A stretch of DNA of 64,000 bases, taken from positions 49,663 through 113,662 of the forward strand of contig CANJZE010000012.1 in assembly GCA_947479455.1 (NCBI GenBank). The letters run 5' to 3'. The notes below the pieces were generated by a model. It did not search any database. It saw nothing but the letters and a program-made list of their open reading frames with translations, and was not told where the DNA came from. Source of the stretch: Bacteroidota bacterium (GTDB lineage Bacteria; Bacteroidota; Bacteroidia; Chitinophagales; LD1). Positions 46,947 through 55,118 of this stretch are shown one piece after another (within the stretch, counting starts at the first letter, position 1; every line of letters starts with the position of its first letter). The position numbers were made by a program, and so were the translations under genes.

Positions 46947-47661
46947 ACACTTTTTCAAATGTGGTTACAAATATTTTTTTGTAATCGTTCATCGAAATTT
47001 CTTTTCCCAATTCTTTTTGAAGTGATGTTGTTCCTTTCCCTTCCAATCCACACGGAACTATTTTGCTGAAGTAGGTGAGGTCTGTATTTACGTTTATGGC
47101 AATGCCGTGCATGGTAACATTGCGACTTGCCTTCACTCCTATTGCACCAATCTTAGAGTCAGATGTCCGAAGTCCGAAGTCCGAAGTAGATGCAGAAAGT
47201 TCTGTATTCATTTCGTATTTCGTATTTCGTATTTCACTATTTCTCCTAAGCCAAATACCTGCCGCTCCTTCAATTCTCACTCCTTTCAATCCATATTCTT
47301 TCAACGATTCAATAATAGTTTCTTCTAACAGAAAAATGTATTGCGCTAAACCAATGTGAAGTGTATCCAAATCGAGAATAGGATAAACAACCAACTGCCC
47401 AGGGCCATGAAAGGTAACATCACCACCTCTGTTTACATGATAAAATTCAGCGTTCATTTCCGCATCGCTCACTAAAATATTTTCGCGCTTGCCGCTTTTG
47501 CCTAAAGTAAAAACTGGCTCGTGCTCACAAAGTATAACCGAATTAGATGTTGGTGCACCACTGAGTTTGGCTTCAATATTTTTGTTGAGGAGTTCTTCTT
47601 GCAAGTGAAGAACATCGAGATATTTGGCGAGACCGAGGTCAATGATCTTACAAGAAATCAT
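46915..47661 (-). CDS. lipB: lipoyl(octanoyl) transferase, with repeat-encoded insertion
   Basis: 248 aa. It transfers octanoyl from ACP to lipoyl domains such as Suc[18 protein letters not shown] (~79), the catalytic Lys region ([15 protein letters not shown], ~170) and the catalytic Cys in [13 protein letters not shown] are all present. Between GIWLRR and KIGAIGVK lie ~29 extra residues ([14 protein letters not shown] then [12 protein letters not shown]), encoded by TTTCGTA and GTCCGAA heptamers. LipB proteins normally have only a few residues there. The ATG overlaps the stop of the upstream gene (ATGA). Confidence 0.93.
   Translation of the reverse strand: MISCKIIDLGLAKYLDVLHLQEELLNKNIEAKLSGAPTSNSVILCEHEPVFTLGKSGKRENILVSDAEMNAEFYHVNRGGDVTFHGPGQLVVYPILDLDTLHIGLAQYIFLLEETIIESLKEYGLKGVRIEGAAGIWLRRNSEIRNTKYEMNTELSASTSDFGLRTSDSKIGAIGVKASRNVTMHGIAINVNTDLTYFSKIVPCGLEGKGTTSLQKELGKEISMNDYKKIFVTTFEKVFSTRARSAEY
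47165..47187. repeat. GTCCGAA heptamer repeat inside lipB
   Basis: Three exact GTCCGAA units plus GT, coding on the minus strand for [10 protein letters not shown]. Confidence 0.92.
47211..47235. repeat. TTTCGTA heptamer repeat inside lipB
   Basis: Three exact TTTCGTA units plus TTTC, coding on the minus strand for EIRNTKYE. The same heptamer forms the ends of the 48964-49444 element. Confidence 0.92.
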
Positions 47662-48482
47662 TTCAATTGCTTCAATTGTTCGCGTTGTTTCTTTAACTCC
47701 TTTTTGTATCGGTCGTTGAAATCTCGCCTTGATACTAGGCGATAATAAGCACGCTCCATCTCATTGTTGAGTGTGCGAACCGAAGGCACAAAATTATCTA
47801 GGTAAACTCCTTGCACGTATGGAAAAGGGCGATAGAACTGATGTAAATCTTTGTCGAGAAAAATTAAACCACTGTAAGAAGATGGCGATGTAGCGGTTTT
47901 CGTGGGAACATTTTCAGGAACTTTTTTTGCGTCTCCGTTTTTATACAAATAATTTACACCTCTGTCAGCAACGGTTTTGTTTTCGTAATCAGAAAACTCA
48001 GAGAATCCTTCCACGCTACCGAATTCACAGAACACAAAAGTAGTATCAATGAAAACGATGGAAGAATCCACTTCTAAATTTTTATTCAGAAACACTTTGT
48101 AGTTGCCTTCCAAAATTTGTGCAGTTTGATTGGCATAAATGAAAAAAACTCTGCAAAATCTGAATTCATGCTCAAAAGCATAGAGCAGTTTTTCGTTTTG
48201 CATTTTTCGACTCTCCACAATTTTGTCAGCAATATCATTTCTTCCTGCTTTACGATATGCCGCTACACTTTTGTCGTTTGTTTTTAATCGAACAATCACA
48301 GCACCGTTTCGTAGATCGCGCAAAGTTTGAGAAGCCTTATCGCGAAACCTTACAGAATCCTTTTGCGAATTAATGATGGTGTAATTCTGTGAAGTAGAAT
48401 CAGAAACCACTTTCATTTTCCTTTGGGCAAAACCAACAAACGCTATTTGTAAAAGAATGATTAGAACTATGGAATGCTTCAT
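47658..48482 (-). CDS. exported protein of unknown function
   Basis: 274 aa from ATG 48482 (signal peptide MKHSIVLIILLQIAFVGFAQ). A longer frame to 48521 would overlap coaD and hide the signal peptide. The body contains FRDKASQTLRDLRNGAVIVRLKTNDKSVAAYRK (in part), a segment I associate with an uncharacterised Bacteroidota family, and a charged C-terminus ([15 protein letters not shown]). It overlaps coaD only marginally and is coupled to lipB by ATGA. Function unknown. Confidence 0.75.
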   Translation of the reverse strand: MKHSIVLIILLQIAFVGFAQRKMKVVSDSTSQNYTIINSQKDSVRFRDKASQTLRDLRNGAVIVRLKTNDKSVAAYRKAGRNDIADKIVESRKMQNEKLLYAFEHEFRFCRVFFIYANQTAQILEGNYKVFLNKNLEVDSSIVFIDTTFVFCEFGSVEGFSEFSDYENKTVADRGVNYLYKNGDAKKVPENVPTKTATSPSSYSGLIFLDKDLHQFYRPFPYVQGVYLDNFVPSVRTLNNEMERAYYRLVSRRDFNDRYKKELKKQREQLKQLK

Positions 48483-48486
48483 CTGC

Positions 48487-48954
48487 TTACTTAAAGTCTT
48501 TTGCAATTTCCTTGGGGACAAATTTACTCACCTTGCCTTTTCCTCTTATAATTTCGCGCACAATCGTAGAAGAAATAGAAGAGAACTCTAATCTTGAAAG
48601 AATAAGAATGGTTTCTAACTGCGGAAGCATATCGCGATTGAGGTGCGCAATTGTTTTTTCGTATTCAAAATCTCCCGCACTTCGAATTCCTCTGAGTAAA
48701 TAGTTTGCTTTTCTCTTTTCGCAAAAATTTACGGTCAGCCCTTCGTAGCTTTCCACTTTTACTTTCTTCTCCCCTTTAAAAACAAGTTCTATCCATTTTA
48801 TTCTTTGCTCAAGCGAATACAAACTTTGTTTTTGCGAATTGCTTCCAATAGCAATAATTATTTCGTCAAAAAGTGGCAGCGCACGCTTCACAATATCTGC
48901 ATGACCAACAGTAATAGGGTCGAAGGAACCGGGAAAGACAGCTATCTTTTTCAT
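48487..48954 (-). CDS. coaD: pantetheine-phosphate adenylyltransferase
   Basis: 155 aa, normal length. It is the fourth step of coenzyme A synthesis. The nucleotidyltransferase motif is FPGSFDPITVGHADIV (H18). LEQRIKWIEL, LLRGIRSAGDFEYE and SSTIVREIIR complete the family pattern. The repeat-bounded element starts 10 bp upstream of its ATG, so the coaD promoter must lie in or beyond that element. Confidence 0.96.
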   Translation of the reverse strand: MKKIAVFPGSFDPITVGHADIVKRALPLFDEIIIAIGSNSQKQSLYSLEQRIKWIELVFKGEKKVKVESYEGLTVNFCEKRKANYLLRGIRSAGDFEYEKTIAHLNRDMLPQLETILILSRLEFSSISSTIVREIIRGKGKVSKFVPKEIAKDFK

Positions 48955-48963
48955 CTCTTAAAG

Positions 48964-49444
48964 TACAAATTACGATTTGAAAATACGAAACCAGAAATAC
49001 GAAACACGAAATAATACAAAATACAAGAAACCTATTTAGCAGAGTTTTGTCTAGTTGTTTGGATTGATTTAACAATAATAGCAACTAATTCATTTGCTTC
49101 ATTTCGTAGCTCAGTTGCTTTGCTTGATTTATGAAAATTTCCATCAATCAAAACCTCCAACCAAAATAAAGACTCGTCACATTCCTCTTCCGATATTTTG
49201 AGTTTGTTTATGAAATCCTTATTTGATTTTGCTCACTGCGATGCCCTAAAATTTGCAGCCACAGAAGTTCCTGACCTGCCTAATTGATTTGCAATAACGT
49301 TTGTAGAACGTTTGTTAGGTAGTTCATCTACAAATTGAAGAATTTCTATTGCAAACTTCTTTGTCCTTAGCTTCAAGTCGTAAGGTTTATTGCTCATAGC
49401 TGTTGCTTTATTTCGTATTTCGTATTTCTAATTTCGTATTTGTA
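48964..49444. mobile_element. TTTCGTA-bounded cassette carrying a broken four-helix-bundle gene
   Basis: 481 bp. The left end (TACAAATTACGA...AGAAATACGAAACACGAAAT) and the reverse complement of the right end (TACAAATACGA...AGAAATACGAAATACGAAAT) match over ~40-50 bp with few differences. They form inverted ends. The interior is filled by one S23-like pseudogene. The element sits between coaD and rsmD, and the rsmD stop codon lies inside its right end. No transposase is present. Mobility is inferred. Confidence 0.55.
49032..49397 (-). pseudogene. four helix bundle protein (S23/IVP-like), nonsense mutation
   Basis: The frame from ATG 49397 to TAG 49032 encodes 121 codons with one in-frame TGA at codon 55 (49233-49235). 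The residues before it (FAIEILQFVDELP, GRSGTSVAANFRASQ) and after it (AKSNKDFINKLKISEEECDE, SLFWLEVLID, ATELRNEANELVAIIV) are typical of the four-helix-bundle family first known from 23S rRNA intervening sequences. Family members usually have Arg or another residue where the TGA is; CGA to TGA would explain it. Codons after the stop are undamaged, so the mutation may be recent. Confidence 0.85.
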
Positions 49445-49968
49445 AAGATGCTAAAGATAGTTGTTCCATAATTCTTACACTTAAAAAAGTGCGGATGCTT
49501 TTCGAAATTATGATTCGGGTTATGCTCCAAAATAAACCAACCATCTCCTTCTACTAAACCGTATTGAAAAACTAAATCAGGAATGGTGTCCAGGTTCGGC
49601 AGAGGATAAGGCGGACCTGCAAAAATTACATCGAACTTCTGATGAGCCGTCTCCATAAATTTGAAAACATCCATTTTCAAAACTTTAATTCCGCTCAAAT
49701 TATGTTGCTGAACAGTTCGCTTGATAAAGTCGGCACAGCGCGGAAAAATTTCTACTGTGGTAATATCGATGCAACCGCGCGAAGAAAATTCATAACTAAT
49801 GCTCCCTGTTCCCCCGAACAAATCGAGCACCTTGATGTTATCGAAATTGAAACTGTTGTTAAGTGTATTGAACAACCCTTCTTTCGCAAAATCGGTGGTG
49901 GGACGCGTAGGAATATTTTTAGGCGGCTCAAAACGCACGCTCTTCAGTTTGCCACCAATAATTCTCAT
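49408..49968 (-). CDS. rsmD: 16S rRNA (guanine966-N2)-methyltransferase
   Basis: 186 aa. RsmD family: GGKLKSVRFEPP, IPTRPTTDFAKEGLFNTL, SAM motif DLFGGTGSISYEFSSRG, and VEIFPRCADFI. Motif IV reads FAGPPYPLP; the family has D-P-P-Y/F, so the catalytic Asp is Gly here (GGT in place of GAT). The C-terminal residues KLEIRNTK come from the TTTCGTA-rich end of the adjacent element, so the original stop has been replaced. Its stop region and DUF3822 overlap (ATGA coupling at 49965-49968). Confidence 0.9.
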   Translation of the reverse strand: MRIIGGKLKSVRFEPPKNIPTRPTTDFAKEGLFNTLNNSFNFDNIKVLDLFGGTGSISYEFSSRGCIDITTVEIFPRCADFIKRTVQQHNLSGIKVLKMDVFKFMETAHQKFDVIFAGPPYPLPNLDTIPDLVFQYGLVEGDGWFILEHNPNHNFEKHPHFFKCKNYGTTIFSIFTNTKLEIRNTK

Positions 49969-50780
49969 TCCATTAAATTGTAGAGATTAAAATGCAAATG
50001 CTTGGGAAACACATCAAATGCTTTCGAAAAATGAATGGCTTCAGGTTTCTGAACAAAATTAATGTGGCGGAAATAACGGTAACACAAATCGTAAATCTTA
50101 CTTTGAATATCCACTTCGCCTAGCAGCACCAACTCCGTTTTTTCTCTGTCAATTTTCAAATCTTCACAACACAGCAAAACGAAATAAATAAAATCGCTAG
50201 CCGCCTGATAATCGTAACGATTCATCAATTGCAATTCTTTTGCTTCGTTAAAACGGATAATATCTAAATGCGATTGGCTAACGTTTACAAAAAGTTTTTC
50301 GGTAGAGTCAACCAGATATTCTGAAAGCAAATGAAAATAAGTGGAGTTAAGATGTAGCACCTCGGAAGCAGGAAATAATTTGCGAAGCACCTGCAACAAC
50401 GGTGCGGCAAGTTCAAAAACAAGTTGCGCATCGCCACAAGTTTGTGAAAGTTGATCTGCTTTATTTATGGTAAACGAAAACTCATTGGGAACAAGCGAAT
50501 ATTTTTCATCTACACCAAGCAACACTTTCGAAAATGGCAATTGAAGGATTTCATCCTTCTCAAAAATCTTTTCCAAACGTTGTGCTAAATCATTGGCGTT
50601 TGCTACATGATGCAAAGTGTAATCGCCAAAAAAAATTACCTGCCCGTGTGTTTGGTTGAGAACAAAATACCGAACAGCGTTTGAGGTAATGCAAATTTTC
50701 AAAACCAAAGTAGAAGGAGAAAGACTTGCTTCTACTTCGCCAATGCTGTTGAATGAATTTTTTATTTGCGCAGGCGCCAT
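49965..50780 (-). CDS. DUF3822 family protein
   Basis: 271 aa. It has the actin-like/ASKHA-type pattern of DUF3822, which in Bacteroidota is almost always encoded beside rsmD (phrases: FSFTINKADQLSQ, FVNVSQSHLDIIRFN, NRYDYQAASDFIYFVLLCCE). It is the upstream member of a two-gene operon with rsmD, and their ends overlap by 4 nt. Function unknown. Confidence 0.85.
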   Translation of the reverse strand: MAPAQIKNSFNSIGEVEASLSPSTLVLKICITSNAVRYFVLNQTHGQVIFFGDYTLHHVANANDLAQRLEKIFEKDEILQLPFSKVLLGVDEKYSLVPNEFSFTINKADQLSQTCGDAQLVFELAAPLLQVLRKLFPASEVLHLNSTYFHLLSEYLVDSTEKLFVNVSQSHLDIIRFNEAKELQLMNRYDYQAASDFIYFVLLCCEDLKIDREKTELVLLGEVDIQSKIYDLCYRYFRHINFVQKPEAIHFSKAFDVFPKHLHFNLYNLME

Positions 50781-50870
50781 GTGGCGAAAATAGAATTGTT
50801 ATGTAAAAAGCAGTGGTGAATTTACATTTGCCGCTAAGCGTTTACCGCTAAATTCCTATGTTTGAAAATC

Positions 50871-51302
50871 ATGAAAAACTTGGTGTCTAGAAATCAGAAT
50901 TTTAAAGCGTATGTCGAATTGATGATTTCGCGCAATAAGTTTATGAAGTGGATGGGTTTGGTAATGACAAAAATTGAAGCGGGGTATTTAGAAGGCGAAC
51001 TTGATTTTAAAGATCCACTTGAACAGCAAAACGGTTGGTTACATGGAGGTGCTACAGCTACTATTTTAGATATGATACAAGGCTTCGCCTCGTATTCAAT
51101 GGTGACGGAAGGTCAAAAAGTTTTTACCGTGGAAGCCAAGGTTTCGTATTACAATCCCGGTGATGCGCAAAAATTTTATGCGCGTGGAGGCGTTGTTAAA
51201 CCGGGCAAGCGATTTCATTTCTGCGAAGCAGAAATTTATTATTTGAAAAACGGAGAAGAAATAATCGTAGCAAAAGGAAGCGCGACTATGGCAGTGATAT
51301 AA
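50871..51302 (+). CDS. PaaI-type hotdog thioesterase
   Basis: 143 aa from ATG 50871 (TTG at 50862 is also in frame). It has a single hotdog fold with the catalytic helix motif GWLHGGATATILDMIQGFAS (typically HGG and a downstream Asp). The strands VEAKVSYYNPG, FYARGGVVKPGKRFHFCEAEIY and IVAKGSATMAVI follow. It hydrolyses an acyl-CoA thioester; the substrate is unknown. An inverted-repeat mini-element follows its stop. Confidence 0.85.
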   Translation: MKNLVSRNQNFKAYVELMISRNKFMKWMGLVMTKIEAGYLEGELDFKDPLEQQNGWLHGGATATILDMIQGFASYSMVTEGQKVFTVEAKVSYYNPGDAQKFYARGGVVKPGKRFHFCEAEIYYLKNGEEIIVAKGSATMAVI

Positions 51303-51395
51303 ATTAGCAAATGAACAAATTGGACAAATGAGTAAATGCAATTTCTCAACTACCAATTCGTTCAATTTACTAATTCGTTCAATTTACTAATTCAG
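51301..51395. repeat. inverted AT-rich mini-element upstream of the MATE gene
   Basis: The left part (AAATTAGCAAATGAACAAAT...) aligns with the reverse complement of the right part (GAATTAGTAAATTGAACGAA...). The right half contains two tandem TTCGTTCAATTTACTAA units. It occupies the whole gap, and the MATE start (TTG) follows directly. Confidence 0.6.
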
Positions 51396-51399
51396 AATT

Positions 51400-52737
51400 T
51401 TGGCACAGCTAAAAGCAACATACAAGCAAATACTCACCATCTCTTTGCCGCTTATTCTCGGCAACACGGCATGGACAAGCAATGGCGTTTTTGATACAAT
51501 ATTCGTGGGCCATCTTGGTAAAATTGAATTAGATGCCATTGGCTTTGCATCCATTTTTTATTCCGTTTTGTTTATGATGGGTTTCAGTTTTACGCGGGGC
51601 ACACAAATGCTTATTGCGCGTAGAATGGGCGAACTCAACAAACACGAAGTAGGAAACATTGTAGACACGACCATCGTGGCTATGCTTTCAGTAGCAATTC
51701 TATTTTTTGTTTTGCTCAAAATTTACACGCACCAGATTTTGAGTTTCATGCTCACCAACCAAGATATTATTTCAAAGAGCGAAGAGTTTTTGAGTTATCG
51801 TTTGTGGGGATTGCTTCCAAGTTTTTTGAGTTTTGTGTTCATTGCGTTTTACTCGGGTATTGGGCGCACACCAATACTTGCAGCATCTATTGCCGTAATG
51901 ACATTTTTCAACGTGTTTCTCAATTACGGTTTAGTGTATGGCAAATTTGGATTGCCTAGTTTAGGTATAGGCGGCTCGGGTCTTGCTACTTCCATTTCCG
52001 AAACGCTGGCAGTGCTGGTTTTATTTCTCGGCACTTTCTATAAGCATCGCATTCATGATTTCTATCTGTTCCGTTTTAAAAAATTCGATGTGCCGCTCAT
52101 GAAGCAAATGAGCAACATGGCTATTCCATTGATGATTCAATCGGGAGTTGCCGTAGGTTCATGGTTGTTTTTCTTTGCACGTATCGAAACTGTTTTAGGA
52201 AAAGACTCACTTGCCATTTCTTCTATTTTCCGTCAGTTGATTTTGTTTTTCACCATTCCTACCTGGAGTTTGGGTTCTACAGCCAATACGCTGATCAGCA
52301 ATATGGTTGGGCAAAAAGATTATAGCGGAATTAAAACCGCAGTGCGCAGAATTTCGTTGGTGAGTTTATTCTTCGCAGTTATTTCCTGCTTAATCATTTT
52401 GGTGTTTCCAAAATTCTGCATTGGCATTTTTACCAGCCCGCAGGATTACGCGCTTATACCAATGGCTACCGAAATTCTACCTGTAATTTTTGTGGTGTTC
52501 ATTTTAATGTCATTTGCCAATATTTTGTTTAACGGAGTTATAAGCCTTGGTGATATTTATATCGCGCTCGGAATTCAGGTGGTGGTAGTGATTGTGTATA
52601 TCACTTATTTCCAAATTATTTTTGCCATGCCTTTTGTAAGCACTTTCTGGATTTGGACAGCCGAATGGGTTTACTGGCTCACCAATTTAGCAGCTTGTTT
52701 AGTCTTCTTTAAATACAAACACCTCGAAGTCGTTTAG
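51400..52737 (+). CDS. MATE family efflux transporter
   Basis: 445 aa with twelve membrane helices in two homologous halves. It has typical MATE features (PLILGNTAWTSNGVFDTIFVGHLG at the start, given in part, and PTWSLGSTANTLISNMVGQ at the start of the second half). It exports cations or drugs using Na+ or H+. The only plausible start is TTG at 51400, directly after the repeat, so an original ATG may have been lost when the repeat entered. Confidence 0.9.
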   Translation: MAQLKATYKQILTISLPLILGNTAWTSNGVFDTIFVGHLGKIELDAIGFASIFYSVLFMMGFSFTRGTQMLIARRMGELNKHEVGNIVDTTIVAMLSVAILFFVLLKIYTHQILSFMLTNQDIISKSEEFLSYRLWGLLPSFLSFVFIAFYSGIGRTPILAASIAVMTFFNVFLNYGLVYGKFGLPSLGIGGSGLATSISETLAVLVLFLGTFYKHRIHDFYLFRFKKFDVPLMKQMSNMAIPLMIQSGVAVGSWLFFFARIETVLGKDSLAISSIFRQLILFFTIPTWSLGSTANTLISNMVGQKDYSGIKTAVRRISLVSLFFAVISCLIILVFPKFCIGIFTSPQDYALIPMATEILPVIFVVFILMSFANILFNGVISLGDIYIALGIQVVVVIVYITYFQIIFAMPFVSTFWIWTAEWVYWLTNLAACLVFFKYKHLEVV

Positions 52738-52739
52738 AA

Positions 52740-52830
52740 GAAAATACGAAACAGGAAAAACGAAATACGAAATGTTGGTAAACCCGCTTTCGTTTTCCAC
52801 TTCGTATTTCGTAATTCGTATTTCGTAATT
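52740..52830. repeat. TTTCGTA inverted mini-element upstream of ftsE
   Basis: ACGAAATACGAA (52760-52771) pairs perfectly with TTCGTATTTCGT (52801-52812), with further TACGAAA units outside each arm and a ~29-bp interior. It has the same ends as the 48964-49444 element but no gene. It lies 7 bp before the ftsE ATG and would form a leader hairpin. Confidence 0.75.
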
Positions 52831-52836
52831 GAACTC

Positions 52837-53529
52837 ATGGAAGAAAACGTAATCAACTATTCTCACGTTAATATTTATCAGGGCAATTCGCTTGTGCTGA
52901 GCGATGTGAATTTTGAAATGAAGCAAGGCGAATTCATTTACCTGATTGGCAAAACAGGTGCCGGCAAAAGCAGTTTCATTAAAACACTTTATGCTGAAGT
53001 TGGTGTAAAAGAAGGTGAAGCCAATGTTTGTGGTTACAATTTGAAGCAGTTGAAGAAAAGTGAAATCCCTTTTTTGCGCAGAAAGCTGGGTATTGTATTT
53101 CAGGATTTTCAGTTACTGAACGACAGAACGGTTCATTCCAATCTTGATTTTGTTTTGAAAGCCACCGGCTGGGAACACAACGAAAAACGCGAAGAACGAA
53201 TTGCCGAAGTGCTAAATGAAGTGGGACTTTCGCATCTCATTGCTAAAATGCCTTATCAAATTTCGGGTGGAGAACAGCAGCGTTTAGTTATTGCGCGAGC
53301 ACTCCTAAACAACCCGCCTCTTTTAATTGCCGATGAACCAACGGGAAATCTTGACCCCGAAACTTCGGATGATATAATTAAACTGCTAATTAAAATTAAT
53401 CGCGAGCACAACACTAGCGTGTTGATGGCCACTCACAATTATCAATTGATAGATAAGTATCCTTCTAAAATTTACAGTTTCTCTAACAACGCTGTCAATT
53501 TAGAAAAAGGGATTTACGTGAAAGTGTAG
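52837..53529 (+). CDS. ftsE: cell division ATP-binding protein FtsE
   Basis: 230 aa ABC ATPase. Walker A is GKTGAGKSS (~38), Q-loop QDFQLL, signature ISGGEQQRLVIARALL (~143), and Walker B LLIADEPTGNLDPE. The close match to FtsE/MacB-type sequences and the presence of an ftsX gene at 62198-63145 support FtsE. FtsEX acts at the septum to activate peptidoglycan hydrolases. The two genes are separated by about 9 kb and on opposite strands. Confidence 0.88.
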   Translation: MEENVINYSHVNIYQGNSLVLSDVNFEMKQGEFIYLIGKTGAGKSSFIKTLYAEVGVKEGEANVCGYNLKQLKKSEIPFLRRKLGIVFQDFQLLNDRTVHSNLDFVLKATGWEHNEKREERIAEVLNEVGLSHLIAKMPYQISGGEQQRLVIARALLNNPPLLIADEPTGNLDPETSDDIIKLLIKINREHNTSVLMATHNYQLIDKYPSKIYSFSNNAVNLEKGIYVKV

Positions 53530-53532
53530 GAA

Positions 53533-54927
53533 TTAGAATTTTCTCACCGTAAAATGGAAAGTAGTTCCTTTTCCATCTTCACTTTCAAACCAAACTTCGC
53601 CATGGTAATATTCTACAATTTTTTTGCAGATAGCTAGTCCAATACCCGTTCCATCATATTCATTTTCGTTATGAAGGCGTTTAAACATTTGGAAAATGGT
53701 AGCTGAATATTCTTTTGAAATTCCAATGCCGTTATCGGCAACGGTAAAAGTGTAGAAGTTGAGTGAGTTAGTACAGCTGATATTAATCGTAGGCACCTCG
53801 TTCTTATTAAACTTGAGCCCGTTGCCTATTAAATTTTGAAACACGTGATACATTAAGGAGGAGTGCACATTGTTCACCACCGGCAATTCTCTATTAATAT
53901 TTATTTGTCCTCCTGTGGCTGTAAGCTTATCACGCAATTCAAATCGAATGGTATTTATTACATCATTCAAATTCACCGGAATTGGTTTAGGAAGATTCGT
54001 TCCTATTCTACAATAGGCTAACACATCATCAATTAAGCGTTCCAATCTTTTTGCTCCTAAATGTGAATAGTCAACAAACTCCTTGGCTTCCGGGTTCATG
54101 GTGCTTCCATGCTTACTCAAAAGCAAACCCATGAAACTCGAAATATTGCGAACAGGCGCTTTCAAATCGTGCGAAATAATGTAAGCGAATTGTTCCAAAT
54201 CAGAATTAGACCGCTTTAGCTCCGAAGTTTGCAACATCATTTGTGCATTGGAAGATTCAAGCTCCTTTTCAGCCTTGCGGTTGTAAAACACAAACTGATA
54301 TACTGCTAATAACATAAGCATGAACTGCAAAATAACACCCATGCGTGCCATCAAAATCTGATCATCAATCAAAAAATTACTAGAAGCAAAACTTGGTTCC
54401 ACAAACTCATACGCATAAATAAAAAGCAACGGCAGCACTACACCTATAGTTATATACCCTACTTTTTTTACATCGAAAAACAAAAATGGAATGACTACCG
54501 AAATGATAAAATAATTTAGCCCTTGTGCATGTGGACCTATGTAAAGTGCACTTACAAAAAGTGTGGAATTCATGAATACCATAAACAGCACCCGCGACAA
54601 ATCTATTTTCCCAATAGCATTGAGGACTAAAAGCAAAATGCAGCTAATGCTCAACCCTGAAATTATTCCAAACCACTCCCATTTTTCCCAAATAATTCCA
54701 AAGCTGAGGTAAAGCACCGAGCCTGCGAAATAGATAAGCGCAATGAAGTTTGATATACGAACATGCTTGCGGTCGCTTCTTTCAATTACAAAGTTAGCCC
54801 CTAAATTTACAAGCGAACGATAGATAGCCGTGAACGGGTTGATTTCATTGTTGTGAACCTTCTGTTCATACTCCACAGCTTTATCTATCAGGTTAAAATC
54901 TGCGGTACTGTTGTAGTCGTTTGCCAT
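53533..54927 (-). CDS. membrane sensor histidine kinase
   Basis: 464 aa. Six to seven membrane helices cover ~55-225, a coiled linker follows, then the dimerisation/phosphoacceptor helix with the H-box ISHDLKAPVRN (~255). The ATPase domain has the N-box NLIGNGLKFNK, G1 VADNGIGISKE, the F-box (FQMFKRLH) and G2 GTGIGLAICKKIVEYYHG. No response regulator is adjacent. The input domain is membrane-embedded, so the signal is not apparent. Confidence 0.9.
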   Translation of the reverse strand: MANDYNSTADFNLIDKAVEYEQKVHNNEINPFTAIYRSLVNLGANFVIERSDRKHVRISNFIALIYFAGSVLYLSFGIIWEKWEWFGIISGLSISCILLLVLNAIGKIDLSRVLFMVFMNSTLFVSALYIGPHAQGLNYFIISVVIPFLFFDVKKVGYITIGVVLPLLFIYAYEFVEPSFASSNFLIDDQILMARMGVILQFMLMLLAVYQFVFYNRKAEKELESSNAQMMLQTSELKRSNSDLEQFAYIISHDLKAPVRNISSFMGLLLSKHGSTMNPEAKEFVDYSHLGAKRLERLIDDVLAYCRIGTNLPKPIPVNLNDVINTIRFELRDKLTATGGQININRELPVVNNVHSSLMYHVFQNLIGNGLKFNKNEVPTINISCTNSLNFYTFTVADNGIGISKEYSATIFQMFKRLHNENEYDGTGIGLAICKKIVEYYHGEVWFESEDGKGTTFHFTVRKF

Positions 54928-55118
54928 TGCTTTTTTTTGAAAGAGAATTCCAATTTTGGTTTACCCCTTTAGCGAATAAAAGTTTCATGATACTACCACA
55001 AATTAGTAGGTGGAGCTTATATATCAAACAAAGCACTCGACCGACTCAAATAAAGTAACACTAAATAAGAGAAATAATTTACATGCTTTTAACCTCAAGT
55101 GGTTTGAGCAATAAGAAG

